The notes under the pieces: model-generated | Databases searched by the model: none | Seen by the model: the letters and a program-made list of their open reading frames with translations, nothing else | Told to the model about the DNA's origin: nothing | DNA from: Roseibium limicola | GTDB taxonomy: Bacteria; Pseudomonadota; Alphaproteobacteria; Rhizobiales; Stappiaceae | NCBI RefSeq assembly: GCF_017313085.1 | Contig: NZ_JAFLNF010000002.1 | Coordinates: forward strand, 682,001-746,000 | DNA length: 64,000 nucleotides | Reading direction: 5' to 3' | Shown: positions 42,008-50,997 of the stretch, piece by piece | How positions within the stretch are numbered: position 1 is the first letter of the stretch | Layout of the letters: every line of letters begins with the position of its first letter | Translations under genes and position numbers: made by a program

Positions 42008-43960
42008 TTAGGCAGCGGCTTTGGCACGGAATTCCACTCCAATTTCCTGACTATCGCGGCGAACCGTGATGCAGTTCCGTTCCTCTTCACCTTCCTGTTC
42101 CAAAACAAAATGATCCCCGACGAGCGACGTATTTTCGACAAAGATCCTCGCACCAGAAGGCGAAATGTCCCGAATAGAGGCTCCTAGCCTGGAACCGTTC
42201 GTACCAACGATCACACAATCCCTATAGACACGCTTGCGCGGATCGCGACGCCGATTTTCCATGCCGACAACCCAATCGTCGAGGCTTTCACAAACCGAGG
42301 CAACACTGCCCGATGCAGACCGCAGACGGGTATTGATTTCGTCTGTGAAAACACACTGTTGTTCAGTGGCGTCAGTTGTCGAAATGACGAGTTTCTGCAC
42401 CTCGGAGATGGAACTTCGAATAGATTTCAATGCGTCATCGACAGAGCCGGCCACGGACTGCATTTCCGCGATTTCCGAAAAGATCTGAGTGGTGGCCTGT
42501 GAGGTTTGGTTTGCAAGCACCTTGACCTCATTTGCCACGACCGCGAAACCACGCCCCGCTTCGCCAGCGCGCGCAGCCTCGATGGTCGCATTCAGTGAGA
42601 GCAAGTTGATCTGATCCGCCACCTTGGAAATAAGCTGGACGACACCATCCATGGAGGCAGCCGCTGTGCGTAGCTTTTCAGTTGACTGCTCCGCCACTTC
42701 GGAGCGACCGCTCATGGCCTCGACTGCGGCACGGGCACTGTCCATGCCTTGCGAAATATCCTGTGCAGAAGAACTCACATACTGCGCAGAACTCGCAGTA
42801 TGCTCAACAGTGCCAAGGGTTTCCTCCGCCGCATTGATAGCGATCTGACGCGCTTTCATATTCTGGGTGATGTCGGTTGCGAACTTTGTCACCTTCATGA
42901 TGTTGCCGGAAGCGTCGAAGATGGGATTGTAGCTCGCCTGCAACCAGATCGGTTCTCCCGCCTTGTTATAGCGCTGATAGATCGCCGACATCGGATTTCC
43001 TTCCGCAAGGGTCTTCCAGAAATCGGCATACTCCTGAGACTTGCCATACTTCCCGTCGACGAACATCCGGTGGTGCTTGCCCTTGATCTCGTCGAGGCGA
43101 TAGCCTGAAGTCTTCAGGAAGTTGTCGTTTGCATCTAGAATATAACCTTCCTTGGTGAAGGAGATCATCGCCTGGCTGCGACTGATGGCGGCAATCAAAC
43201 CTGTGTGTTCGGCATTCTTGCGCTTCTCGTCGGTAATATCGGACGCAATTTTCACAACCTTGAAAGGCTGACCGGCCGCATCGAAGATTGGATTGTAGGT
43301 CGCGTGAATCCAAACTTCATTGCCGTCCTTGGCGAAACGCCTGAAGTCCCCGGCCTTGAATTGCCCTTCCCCGAGTTCCTTCCAGAAGGTCTTGTATTCC
43401 GGCGTGTCACGGTAGTCGGGCGCGACGAACATCGCATGATGCTTGCCCGTGACCTCGTCTGAAGTGTAGCCGAGCACATTCAGGAAGTTCTCATTCGCTT
43501 CGAGAATATTGCCTTTCAGATCGAAATGGATCACGGCCTGCGAGCGGTCTATCGCCTTCAGCTGCCCCTGAGCTTCAGCACTCCGCAATTTTGCCGCGGT
43601 GATGTCCGACGCAGTCTTCACGACCCGATAGACATTTCCCTTCGGATCAAAAACCGGGTTGTAAGATGCCTGTATCCAAACGACCTTCCCGGTCTTTGTG
43701 ACCCGCATGAATTCATCGGATTTGAATTCACCGCGAGCGAGATCATGCCAGAACGACTGATACTCTGCACTTGCGGCATAGGACGGTTCCACAAACATGC
43801 GGTGATGCTTGCTTTTGATCTCTTCGAGGGAATACCCCATGACGGAGAGGAAGTTATCGTTGGCGTCCAGAATTGTGCCGTCCGGCTTGAACTGGATGAT
43901 CGCCTGAGATCGGCCGAATGCCTCGATCACATCACGATCGCTACTCCGGAAAAGTGCCAT
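42008..43960 (-). CDS. Soluble chemoreceptor with three PAS domains, MCP signalling domain and PilZ domain
   Basis: This is a 650-residue protein with no transmembrane segment. Three related PAS/PAC units (about 14-130, 138-250 and 259-368) each begin RSQA(I/V/M)I and contain ANxNFL..GY..(D/E)E. They are followed by an MCP domain (about 370-555) with the hairpin-tip segment [33 protein letters not shown]. The C-terminus (566-650) is a PilZ domain: [10 protein letters not shown] provides the RxxxR switch and DISPSGAR the D/NxSxxG motif, so c-di-GMP binding is likely. It would signal to a CheA/CheW array in the cytoplasm. It lies in the purine region with direct repeats on both sides. Confidence 0.9.
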   Translation of the reverse strand: MALFRSSDRDVIEAFGRSQAIIQFKPDGTILDANDNFLSVMGYSLEEIKSKHHRMFVEPSYAASAEYQSFWHDLARGEFKSDEFMRVTKTGKVVWIQASYNPVFDPKGNVYRVVKTASDITAAKLRSAEAQGQLKAIDRSQAVIHFDLKGNILEANENFLNVLGYTSDEVTGKHHAMFVAPDYRDTPEYKTFWKELGEGQFKAGDFRRFAKDGNEVWIHATYNPIFDAAGQPFKVVKIASDITDEKRKNAEHTGLIAAISRSQAMISFTKEGYILDANDNFLKTSGYRLDEIKGKHHRMFVDGKYGKSQEYADFWKTLAEGNPMSAIYQRYNKAGEPIWLQASYNPIFDASGNIMKVTKFATDITQNMKARQIAINAAEETLGTVEHTASSAQYVSSSAQDISQGMDSARAAVEAMSGRSEVAEQSTEKLRTAAASMDGVVQLISKVADQINLLSLNATIEAARAGEAGRGFAVVANEVKVLANQTSQATTQIFSEIAEMQSVAGSVDDALKSIRSSISEVQKLVISTTDATEQQCVFTDEINTRLRSASGSVASVCESLDDWVVGMENRRRDPRKRVYRDCVIVGTNGSRLGASIRDISPSGARIFVENTSLVGDHFVLEQEGEEERNCITVRRDSQEIGVEFRAKAAA

Positions 43961-44374
43961 TTGGAGAAGTCCCTACTCACATTGTGAACTGAGAGCTATC
44001 ACCACATAAGTATTCAAATTCTTAATTGTCGGGTTTTCGCGTTTTCAAATAAAGACTTATATCAACTATGCTATCTGACCGCTAGGCACACACCACGCGG
44101 CTTCAGATCAAGAATACACCTAAGAAATTCACGTCATTTCGATTGGTTTTTCTTGCTCAAATCAGCCAATCAATACGCGGGGCACAGCAGGCCTGTTGGC
44201 CCACGGCTGATCAGCGACATCATTCTTCTCTGAAATCGATCCGCACTGGAAGCGAAGTGGATATTCATTAAAATCACCAACAACACCATGTCAGAGAATT
44301 TCGCTCAGTCCTTTGTCTCAGGGCAATCACCTGCTTGCGGAGCGTGTCACCGTTTTCCAAATCAACGTAAGATC
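43961..44374. other. A/T-rich gene-free stretch upstream of the MCP gene
   Basis: About 410 bp between the MCP start and the second repeat copy. It is visibly richer in A/T than either flank, for example 44000-44070. It should hold the MCP promoter. I see no gene or terminator. The base composition would fit an imported segment. Confidence 0.5.
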
Positions 44375-44602
44375 AATGATGCGGATCAGACATATCTAAA
44401 ATTCACCTGGCGTAAATCGGTCCCAGGCTACACCTTGCAAGGAGAACGTTGTGCTTTCGCCTGCCTTCAGTTAAGTTCCGCGCCGCCGAACAGGTCAGCA
44501 AGCTCCGGTCATTTAAACCAATTGCGCCCACATCGGGCTGCGCCGAAGAGCGGCCGACCATATCGGATATCGGGAGAACACACGAAGCAAGATCTGCGCA
44601 AG
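44375..44602. repeat. Direct repeat, copy 2 (228 bp), upstream of purC
   Basis: This is the partner of 41762-41988, about 86% identical. It ends 48 bp before the purC start, so it covers the likely purC promoter or leader region. A reading frame running through it in phase with purC is not evidence of a longer PurC, as PurC homology starts at the ATG at 44650. Confidence 0.8.
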
Positions 44603-44649
44603 GTTGCTCTCGACCCAATGGATTTTTCAACCAGACACGGTACATGCTC

Positions 44650-45414
44650 ATGAATCGCCGCCGCCGCATTTACGAAGGCAAGGCCAAGATTTTATACGAA
44701 GGCCCGGAACCAGGCACACTGATTCAGCACTTCAAAGACGACGCCACCGCTTTCAATGCCAAGAAGCACGAAATCATTGATGGCAAGGGCGTGCTGAACA
44801 ACCGGATTTCCGAGTATATCTTCAACAATTTGAATGCCATGGGCATCCCAACCCATTTCATTCGCCGCATGAATATGCGCGAGCAGCTGATCCGCGAAGT
44901 CGAGATCATCCCGCTCGAAGTGGTCGTGCGCAACGTCGCTGCCGGTTCTATCGCCAAGCGCCTTGGTCTGGAGGAAGGCACCCAGCTGCCCCGCTCGATC
45001 ATCGAGTTCTACTACAAGAACGATGAGCTGGAAGACCCGCTGGTGGCAGAAGAACACGTCACGGCCTTCGGCTGGGCCAACCCGCAGGAGCTCGACGACA
45101 TCATGGCGCTGGCCATTCGGGTCAATGATTTCCTCTCCGGGCTGTTCCTCGGCGTCGGTATCCGGCTTGTCGATTTCAAGATCGAATGCGGCCGACTGTT
45201 CGAGGGCGACATGATGCGCATTGTCGTTGCCGACGAGATTTCCCCCGACAGCTGTCGTTTGTGGGATATCGAAACCAACGACAAACTGGACAAGGACCGC
45301 TTCCGCCGCGACATGGGCGGAATGCTGGAAGCCTATCAAGAAGTGGCCAAACGTCTCGGCATTCTCAATGAGAATGACCGCCAGAACCCCACCGGCCCGA
45401 CGTTGGTACAGTAA
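44650..45414 (+). CDS. purC: Phosphoribosylaminoimidazole-succinocarboxamide synthase
   Basis: This 254-residue SAICAR synthetase joins aspartate to CAIR with ATP. It begins [20 protein letters not shown], the usual start. [28 protein letters not shown] and [10 protein letters not shown] are family motifs. A possible start two codons upstream (ATGCTC) would add ML. It is followed by its own terminator, which separates it from purS and purQ. Confidence 0.96.
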   Translation: MNRRRRIYEGKAKILYEGPEPGTLIQHFKDDATAFNAKKHEIIDGKGVLNNRISEYIFNNLNAMGIPTHFIRRMNMREQLIREVEIIPLEVVVRNVAAGSIAKRLGLEEGTQLPRSIIEFYYKNDELEDPLVAEEHVTAFGWANPQELDDIMALAIRVNDFLSGLFLGVGIRLVDFKIECGRLFEGDMMRIVVADEISPDSCRLWDIETNDKLDKDRFRRDMGGMLEAYQEVAKRLGILNENDRQNPTGPTLVQ

Positions 45415-45426
45415 TTCGAAGACACC

Positions 45427-45457
45427 AAGCCCCCGGTCAACACGCCGGGGGCTTTTT
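45427..45457 (+). terminator. Terminator between purC and purS
   Basis: AAGCCCCCGG, an 8-nt loop, CCGGGGGCTT, then TTTT, 13 nt after the purC stop. It implies that purS-purQ have their own promoter or depend on read-through. Confidence 0.88.
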
Positions 45458-45561
45458 GCATTTACCGAGAAACTCCAGCCCCGCCCCTTTCACCTGGCGC
45501 CGGGCTGGTGTAATGAGGCGCCAAATCATCCCGGCTGCTCTCTGCGGAGTTAAGGAAAATC

Positions 45562-45801
45562 ATGAAGGCACGTGTGATCGTCACCCTGAAGAACGGCGTT
45601 CTCGACCCCCAGGGCAAAGCAATCGAAGGCGCTCTTGGCGGTTTGGGTTTTGACGACGTCGGATCTGTCCGTCAGGGCAAGGTCTTTGATGTTGAGCTGA
45701 CAGGCTCCGACAAGGCTGCCGCAAAGGCGGAGCTCGAGCAGATGTGCGAGAAGTTGCTGGCCAACACGGTCATCGAAAACTACTCCATCGAAATCGAATA
45801 A
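45562..45801 (+). CDS. purS: Phosphoribosylformylglycinamidine synthase subunit PurS
   Basis: This 79-residue protein is full length for PurS, the small structural subunit that links PurQ and PurL in the FGAM synthase complex. It has the family start MKARVIVTLKNGVLDPQGKAI and ends TVIENYSIEIE. It is 120 bp upstream of purQ. PurL is 5 kb further on. Confidence 0.94.
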   Translation: MKARVIVTLKNGVLDPQGKAIEGALGGLGFDDVGSVRQGKVFDVELTGSDKAAAKAELEQMCEKLLANTVIENYSIEIE

Positions 45802-45920
45802 GCTGAGGGGATCACAACGGATCACTGCCGACCGCCGAGCACACCGGTCGCTGGCACCAAGCCCCGTTCCCCCTCGCATTCTCATGGTCTTGGCCCGAGT
45901 GCCCATTTGGATAAAGCCAC

Positions 45921-46589
45921 ATGAAAACCGCCATTATCGTCTTTCCGGGATCCAACCGCGACCGCGACATGTTCCATGCTCTGGAGCTGATCACCGGAGC
46001 ACGTCCTCAAGCGGTCTGGCACACGGAAACCAGTTTGCCTGACGCAGATCTCGTGATCGTGCCCGGCGGCTTCTCCTATGGGGACTACCTGCGCTCCGGC
46101 GCGATTGCCGCCCGTTCGCCGATCCTCAAGGATCTTGTGCGCAAGGCCGATGCCGGCGTGAATGTTCTGGGCGTCTGCAACGGCTTTCAGATCCTCACCG
46201 AAGCAGGTCTTCTGCCCGGCGCCTTGATGCGCAATGCCGGTATCAAGTTCGTCTGCAAGGAAGTGAAGCTTCAGACGGTCAATGATGGCACACGTTTCTC
46301 CTCTTCCTTCACCAAGGATCAGGTCTGGCGCTGCCCGGTGGCCCATCATGACGGCAATTACTTCGCCGAAGCAGATGAGCTGAAGACCATCGAGGACAAT
46401 GGTCAGGTGATCTTCCGGTATGCCGACGGCACCAACCCGAACGGCTCGGTCAACGACATCGCCGGCCTTACCAACAAGGCAGGCAACGTGCTTGGCATGA
46501 TGCCCCATCCGGAAAATCTGGTGGAAGAACTCAACGGCGGCACCGACGGACGGCTGCTGTTTGAAAGCCTGGTCAGTGCTGCTGCCTGA
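45921..46589 (+). CDS. purQ: Phosphoribosylformylglycinamidine synthase subunit PurQ (glutaminase)
   Basis: This 222-residue class I glutamine amidotransferase supplies ammonia to Pur[23 protein letters not shown], the nucleophile Cys86 in GVCNGFQ and the catalytic His/Glu in [10 protein letters not shown] are present. It follows purS and has a terminator behind it. Confidence 0.96.
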   Translation: MKTAIIVFPGSNRDRDMFHALELITGARPQAVWHTETSLPDADLVIVPGGFSYGDYLRSGAIAARSPILKDLVRKADAGVNVLGVCNGFQILTEAGLLPGALMRNAGIKFVCKEVKLQTVNDGTRFSSSFTKDQVWRCPVAHHDGNYFAEADELKTIEDNGQVIFRYADGTNPNGSVNDIAGLTNKAGNVLGMMPHPENLVEELNGGTDGRLLFESLVSAAA

Positions 46590-46623
46590 TCCTCAGATTT
46601 GATCAGTGACAATTTATGAAAGT

Positions 46624-46647
46624 GGAGGCCTCGTGCCTCCATTTTTG
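46624..46647 (+). terminator. Intrinsic terminator after purQ
   Basis: TGGAGGC, a 4-nt loop, GCCTCCA, then TTTTT, 35 nt after the purQ stop. Confidence 0.85.
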
Positions 46648-46806
46648 TTTTTGGTCCCGGTCTTCGCCATTCCGCCCCGCAACCCAAAGAGATCCCCGAG
46701 TTCACTGGCTCCAACTCAGCGCTGCGCTTGTCCGGGAGGACGTTGGGGAGGCTGGGCTGTGTCGAAAACGCTCGGAGGCGCAGGCGTTCCCCCAAAACCC
46801 CAATTG

Positions 46807-46847
46807 GCGTCATCCCGCACGAAGATGCGGGACCGGTGAGCCACGAC
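46807..46847 (+). repeat. Short palindromic element (second family)
   Basis: GCGTCATCCCGCAC, a short loop, GATGCGGGACCGGTGAGCC. The same ends occur at 8095-8142, and inverted at 8001-8045. Confidence 0.6.
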
Positions 46848-46916
46848 AGGGGGTTGCACATTTAGGGCCCTACGGGTCACATCCTTCTGCGATTCTTCAA
46901 TGACGAAAGAGACCAC

Positions 46917-47171
46917 ATGCCGGATGACATTCTGACCCGCGAAACACGCGATGCCCTTGTCCGCACCATTCAGGCCTACTGCCAGGATGAGCTGGATATG
47001 GAGATGGGCAACATGGATGCCGGTTTTCTGCTTGACCACCTGAGCGAAACCATGGGAGCCGCCTATTACAACAAGGGACTGCAGGACGCCGGGTTGCTGT
47101 TCGCCAAAAAGGCGGAAGATATTGCAGACGAACTCTACGGTTTGGAAAAGCCATGGAGCGGGCGCAGCTGA
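46917..47171 (+). CDS. DUF2164 family protein
   Basis: This 84-residue protein matches DUF2164: RDALVRTIQAYCQDELDMEMGNMDAGFLLDHLSETMG, then YYNKGLQDAGLLFAKKAEDI. It is a small soluble helical protein of unknown role. It sits between purQ and an AraC regulator gene, convergent with the latter. Confidence 0.82.
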   Translation: MPDDILTRETRDALVRTIQAYCQDELDMEMGNMDAGFLLDHLSETMGAAYYNKGLQDAGLLFAKKAEDIADELYGLEKPWSGRS

Positions 47172-47200
47172 ATGCCCGCTCCATGGCTCTCTCAAGCAGC

Positions 47201-48109
47201 TCATTCCGCCCAGTAGCTCTGACCCATGCCGTCACGCGGTTCGCCCGCGGTAACACGCAACCGGCTCGGACTTTCCCCGAAACGTCGCGAGAAAGCACGT
47301 GAGAACGACGCGGAACTTGAGAAGCCGCAATTTCGCGCAACCGTCTTGACCGGCTCCCCCCGCTGCAGCGCGATCCGCGCCAGCGCGAGGCGCCAGTCGG
47401 AGAGATAGCCACCCGGCGTGACACCTAGAACCTCCCGGAACGTCACGGCGAACTGGGTGCGCGACATCCCGGCTTCATCCGCGAGATTCTCCAGGCTCCA
47501 GGGCTTGCTGGGGCCGTTGTGCATCGCCACCAGCGCATGTGCCAGCCGAGGATGCGCCAACCCGGCCATCAACCCGGCATTGGCACTGCCACGCTCGATC
47601 GCATGGCGCAGCAACCGGATCACCACCACTTCACACAACCGCAAAAAAACAGCCATGCCGCCACAACGCGGCGTCATCACTTCTTCTGCCAAGGGAAGAA
47701 CCACACAGGCCAGATCCGGAGCTTCATCCAGACGGATGGACAGGGTCTCCGGCAGCGCCATGACCAGGTGCGGCCCAACACCGGCCAGCTCAACGCACGC
47801 CGCGACGAGCGTTATCTCTCCAGGCAGCGCCGAAGCAGCGATCTTCTCTGAGCCACGCAACTTCGCTGAGCGGTTCAGTCGATCGCGGGACAGCGGCTCG
47901 GGCGCCGTCGTTGGCGCGCCGTTTGGGGTATAGACCAAACGGATCCCGCCGTCGGCGTTGCTGAAGATGAGAAAATTCGGAGTGTCAGCCTCGACATCAC
48001 GCGCCTCAACCAAGGTTGCATGCACACGCAGGTGACTGATCAGGGCAGAAAGCCGGTCAAACCTTTGAGAATGCCCCGAAGAGGCAATCGCGCTGTCATG
48101 GCTCCCCAT
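47201..48109 (-). CDS. AraC family transcriptional regulator with cupin-type N-terminal domain
   Basis: This 302-residue protein has an N-terminal sensor of the cupin-type found in AraC regulators of small reductases (about 15-190). The C-terminal AraC DNA-binding domain has two helix-turn-helix units: NLADEAGMSRTQFAVTFREVLG (about 212-233) and TVARNCGFSSSASFSRAFSRRFG. The ligand is unknown. It is divergent from a peroxiredoxin-like gene, 102 bp away, which it probably controls. Confidence 0.88.
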   Translation of the reverse strand: MGSHDSAIASSGHSQRFDRLSALISHLRVHATLVEARDVEADTPNFLIFSNADGGIRLVYTPNGAPTTAPEPLSRDRLNRSAKLRGSEKIAASALPGEITLVAACVELAGVGPHLVMALPETLSIRLDEAPDLACVVLPLAEEVMTPRCGGMAVFLRLCEVVVIRLLRHAIERGSANAGLMAGLAHPRLAHALVAMHNGPSKPWSLENLADEAGMSRTQFAVTFREVLGVTPGGYLSDWRLALARIALQRGEPVKTVARNCGFSSSASFSRAFSRRFGESPSRLRVTAGEPRDGMGQSYWAE

Positions 48110-48211
48110 ATCCGAACTCCAAGTTAACTAATTGAGATAATTTATGCTCATTAGTTCTACATACTCACAGCATCAAATCAATACTGATAATTAAATATAG
48201 GTCATTCATCA

Positions 48212-48748
48212 ATGCTGACTCCCCGTCAAACCGTCCCCGCCCTGCAGCTTCCGACCGTCGCCCATGGCGCCTTCGATCTAAGCGCCGAAACGCCGGACTT
48301 CGCCACGCTGGTGGTCTTCTATCGCGGCCTGCATTGCCCGATCTGCGCAACCTATCTAAAGGAACTGGTTCGCTTGCAAAGCGAGCTGGATAACCGCGGC
48401 GTCAACGTCATCGCTGTTTCCTCAGACGGCAAGGACCGCGCTGCCGAGATGGCCGAGAAGATCGGTGCCACAGATCTGCGTGTCGCATACGACCTGCCGC
48501 TCAGCGTGGCACGTGACTGGGGTCTTTACACCTCTGCAGGCCGTGGAAAGACCTCCATCGGCCTTGAAGAGCCTGAACTCTTCTCCGAGCCTGGCGTATT
48601 TCTGGTGCGCGCCAATGGCGAATTGTACTTCGCCTCCGTGCAGACCATGCCGTTCGTCCGTCCGCATTTCCAGGAAATGCTCGGCGCACTGGATTTCGTC
48701 CAGAAGGCAGACTACCCGGGCCGTGGTGAGTATACCGGCGAAGTGTAA
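48212..48748 (+). CDS. Peroxiredoxin-like protein (AhpC/TSA superfamily)
   Basis: This 178-residue thioredoxin-fold protein has VFYRGLHCPICATYLKEL with a CxxC pair at Cys42 and Cys45. The fold and the YRGxxCPxC motif are those of the peroxiredoxin-like group often adjacent to AraC regulators. FLVRANGELYFASVQTMPFVRPHF continues the family pattern. It would reduce peroxides or disulfides in the cytoplasm. It ends in a strong terminator. Confidence 0.87.
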   Translation: MLTPRQTVPALQLPTVAHGAFDLSAETPDFATLVVFYRGLHCPICATYLKELVRLQSELDNRGVNVIAVSSDGKDRAAEMAEKIGATDLRVAYDLPLSVARDWGLYTSAGRGKTSIGLEEPELFSEPGVFLVRANGELYFASVQTMPFVRPHFQEMLGALDFVQKADYPGRGEYTGEV

Positions 48749-48764
48749 TCACTGATATGACATG

Positions 48765-48806
48765 AAAAAGCCTGACGCGAGCATTCCACTCGGGTCAGGC
48801 TTTTTT
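48765..48806 (+). terminator. Intrinsic terminator after the peroxiredoxin-like gene
   Basis: AAAAAGCCTGAC, a 17-nt loop, GTCAGGC, then TTTTTT, 16 nt after the stop. Confidence 0.88.
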
Positions 48807-48895
48807 GTGCGTTTCTCCTGGCTTGTGAGCTGTCTGTCGGAAAAGCTGATCCGAAGTGGATGGCCCTGCCTCTGCCTGCATTCGGTCTGCAAATC

Positions 48896-49147
48896 CTACC
48901 AAGGCCGAAAGATGTCCGTGGCTCGCGAATCCCAGAAGGGGCGCAGGGCTTCCTCTTCTGCGGCCGACCGCGTCAGCCCCAAGTCCCGTAAGGCCTCATC
49001 CGACAACTTTGAAAGTTGCTTGCGCGTCCGACCAGTGTGGTACCAGGCGAGGCCCAGCGTCAAAAGAGCGCTCAACAGCTGCAGCACGCCGCTGCGCGGC
49101 AACCTCAGTCCCGAACGCCTCAAGGCTATTGTGTCAATTGAACCCAT
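48896..49147 (-). CDS. DUF1127 domain-containing protein
   Basis: This 83-residue basic protein ends in the DUF1127 pattern TRKQLSKLSDEALRDLGLTRSAAEEEALRPFWD. A hydrophobic stretch precedes it (LLSALLTLGLAWY). DUF1127 proteins are small and, where studied, affect phosphate or carbon metabolism and RNA turnover. It is divergent from a MocR-type regulator, a frequent pairing in alphaproteobacteria; the regulator probably controls it. Confidence 0.85.
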   Translation of the reverse strand: MGSIDTIALRRSGLRLPRSGVLQLLSALLTLGLAWYHTGRTRKQLSKLSDEALRDLGLTRSAAEEEALRPFWDSRATDIFRPW

Positions 49148-49216
49148 TACAATCTCCTTTTTTGGTACAATATCGCATCCAAGTGGGTGACATTGATATG
49201 AATTGACTCAGCGACA

Positions 49217-49247
49217 GTGACAAGATAGTTTATTGTCACCATGACAA
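49217..49247. promoter_or_regulatory. GTGACAA-N9-TTGTCAC dyad plus a third TGACAA half-site at the MocR start
   Basis: The dyad (49217-49239) ends one base before the ATG of the MocR gene. A third half-site, TGACAA, lies at 49242-49247, giving TTGTCA-cca-TGACAA as a second dyad. The layout suggests autoregulation. The same 23-bp dyad is found at 4514-4536. Confidence 0.6.
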
Positions 49248-50755
49248 ATTGGATCCCTGAAATTCCCGCCGGCGCCGGCCCGCTCTACATGCGTCTTGCC
49301 GAAAAGATCGCCAGAGACATTCTGTCCGGTGCTCTCGCAGCCAAGACCAAGCTCCCGCCGCAGCGGGATCTGGCCTACGATCTCGGCGTCACTGTCGGCA
49401 CGGTCGGCAGGGCCTATGCACTGGTGCGCAAGCGCGGTCTGGTCAGCGGCGAGGTTGGCCGCGGCACCTATGTGCTTGGCAGCGCCGAGCAAGACAATTC
49501 AGCCGCTCCTGAGCACACCGGCAAGATGCGGGCCCAACCCGCAGACAGCCGGTTTTCCGGCTTTGACCGAGAGGCTGACAAATGGCTGAACATCGAGCAT
49601 CCAGCGCCTCTGCCTGACTACGGTTTCGGCAGCACGCGGGTCGCCAGTCCACCGGAAGGAATATTCCGACTCGACAGCACCTCTGCCCCGGATGTTGGAC
49701 AAGGCCAGATCCTCGAAGAGCTTCTGCCCCGCATTGCAGCCGAAATGCCGAATGAAATCGCCAGCTATACCCGCACCGTACCCGACAGATGGTGCGAAGC
49801 CGGTCAGCGCTGGCTGTCGCGTGGAGGCTGGACCCCGGAAGCCGCTTCCATCGTGCCCACCTTTGGTGCTCAGGCGGCAATCATGTCGGCAATTTCAGCA
49901 GTCACAGCCCCCGGAGACCGGCTGGTCTTTGAGGAACTGACCTACAGTTCGGTGGCTCGGGGCGCACGCTTTTCCGGCCGTCAGTCGGTCCAGGTCACCA
50001 GCGACAAGGAAGGCCCCCTGCCCGACAGCCTGGACAGTGTCTGCAAACAGACCCACCCCAAGGCCATCTTCCTCATGCCGACCATGCATAATCCAACCCT
50101 GGCGACAATCTCCGAAGCCCGGCGTCTCGATCTGCTGGAAGTCATTCGTCGGCACAATCTCTGGATCATCGAAGATGAGGTTTACGGCGCCCTGCGGCCC
50201 AACACGCTGACGCCCTTCGCCAAATTGGCTCCAGAGCGCACTTTTCACGTCGGCTCGCTGTCGAAAGCGGTTGCAGCCGGCCTGCGTGGCGGCTGGATTT
50301 CCTGCCCACCTCAACAGACCCAGCGGCTTTTCACAGCCCACAAGATGCTGACTGGCGGCAGCTCGTTCCTGCTGTCGGAAGCCTCCAGCCGGCTTGTCAA
50401 CTCCGGTCAGGCAGATCGTCTGCGCCAAGCCATCCTGCTGGAGATCCGCAACCGCTATGAGATTGCGTCAGACATCCTGCGTGGCTCGGACATGGTCATT
50501 GCCCCGGATTCACCTTTCATCTGGCTGAAGCTGCCCGAGCCCTGGCAACCCGGCACTTTCAAGGCCGCTGCCGCAGAGGCTGGTGTGCTGATTGATGACG
50601 AGGATGAATTCAGGACAGGACGTGCCAGCGAACTCCACTACCGGGTTCGCATTGCCACAACCAATCCCAAAACCTGCGGGGAACTGGCGGACGGCATGCA
50701 GCGTCTGAGCCGGATTCTGGCCGACAACGGCGCTTGTTACGACAGCGTTGCCTGA
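49241..50755 (+). CDS. MocR/PdxR-type regulator (GntR domain fused to PLP-dependent aminotransferase fold)
   Basis: This 504-residue protein has an N-terminal GntR winged helix (about 10-75: LPPQRDLAYDLGVTVGTVGRAYALVRKRGLV) and a C-terminal fold-type I aminotransferase domain (about 130-495) with the PLP lysine in VGSLSKAVAAGLRGGW (near 339). MocR proteins use PLP as a ligand to control vitamin B6, GABA, taurine or cell-wall genes. The regulated genes here are unknown; the divergent DUF1127 gene is the nearest candidate. The ATG is directly downstream of a dyad. Confidence 0.9.
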   Translation: MTNWIPEIPAGAGPLYMRLAEKIARDILSGALAAKTKLPPQRDLAYDLGVTVGTVGRAYALVRKRGLVSGEVGRGTYVLGSAEQDNSAAPEHTGKMRAQPADSRFSGFDREADKWLNIEHPAPLPDYGFGSTRVASPPEGIFRLDSTSAPDVGQGQILEELLPRIAAEMPNEIASYTRTVPDRWCEAGQRWLSRGGWTPEAASIVPTFGAQAAIMSAISAVTAPGDRLVFEELTYSSVARGARFSGRQSVQVTSDKEGPLPDSLDSVCKQTHPKAIFLMPTMHNPTLATISEARRLDLLEVIRRHNLWIIEDEVYGALRPNTLTPFAKLAPERTFHVGSLSKAVAAGLRGGWISCPPQQTQRLFTAHKMLTGGSSFLLSEASSRLVNSGQADRLRQAILLEIRNRYEIASDILRGSDMVIAPDSPFIWLKLPEPWQPGTFKAAAAEAGVLIDDEDEFRTGRASELHYRVRIATTNPKTCGELADGMQRLSRILADNGACYDSVA

Positions 50756-50997
50756 CGTGAAGAGCGACTGAGGAAAAGCCTCAGAGTGAGCAAATGCCAA
50801 GGTGAAGGTGCTCGAATGGGTTCCATCTTGGCAGCTTTGAGCAAGAGACTCGCAACCAACGGCGAAAAATCACTCTCGCGCTCTGCAGATCATACCCAAG
50901 AAACCGCATTCCCCTCTCCCTTTCGTGCGATTGTTCTGATAAACGGAAGCCAAAATTGGCACAGGTGCCGCCTCGCACCGCAATGATCTGGACCGAC

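Larger units (their letters stand above)
46590..46916. other. Intergenic region after purQ with terminator and a repeat element
   Basis: These 327 bp hold a terminator (46624-46647) and one short palindromic repeat (46807-46847). The rest shows no supported gene. Confidence 0.6.

Noticed and set aside
44449-44649. An N-terminal extension of PurC in frame across repeat copy 2
   Set aside because: PurC homology starts at 44650, and the repeat has the same coding-poor sequence at its other copy.
50786-50986. A 66-codon frame upstream of purL
   Set aside because: No ribosome site or recognisable features, and it overlaps the purL leader.
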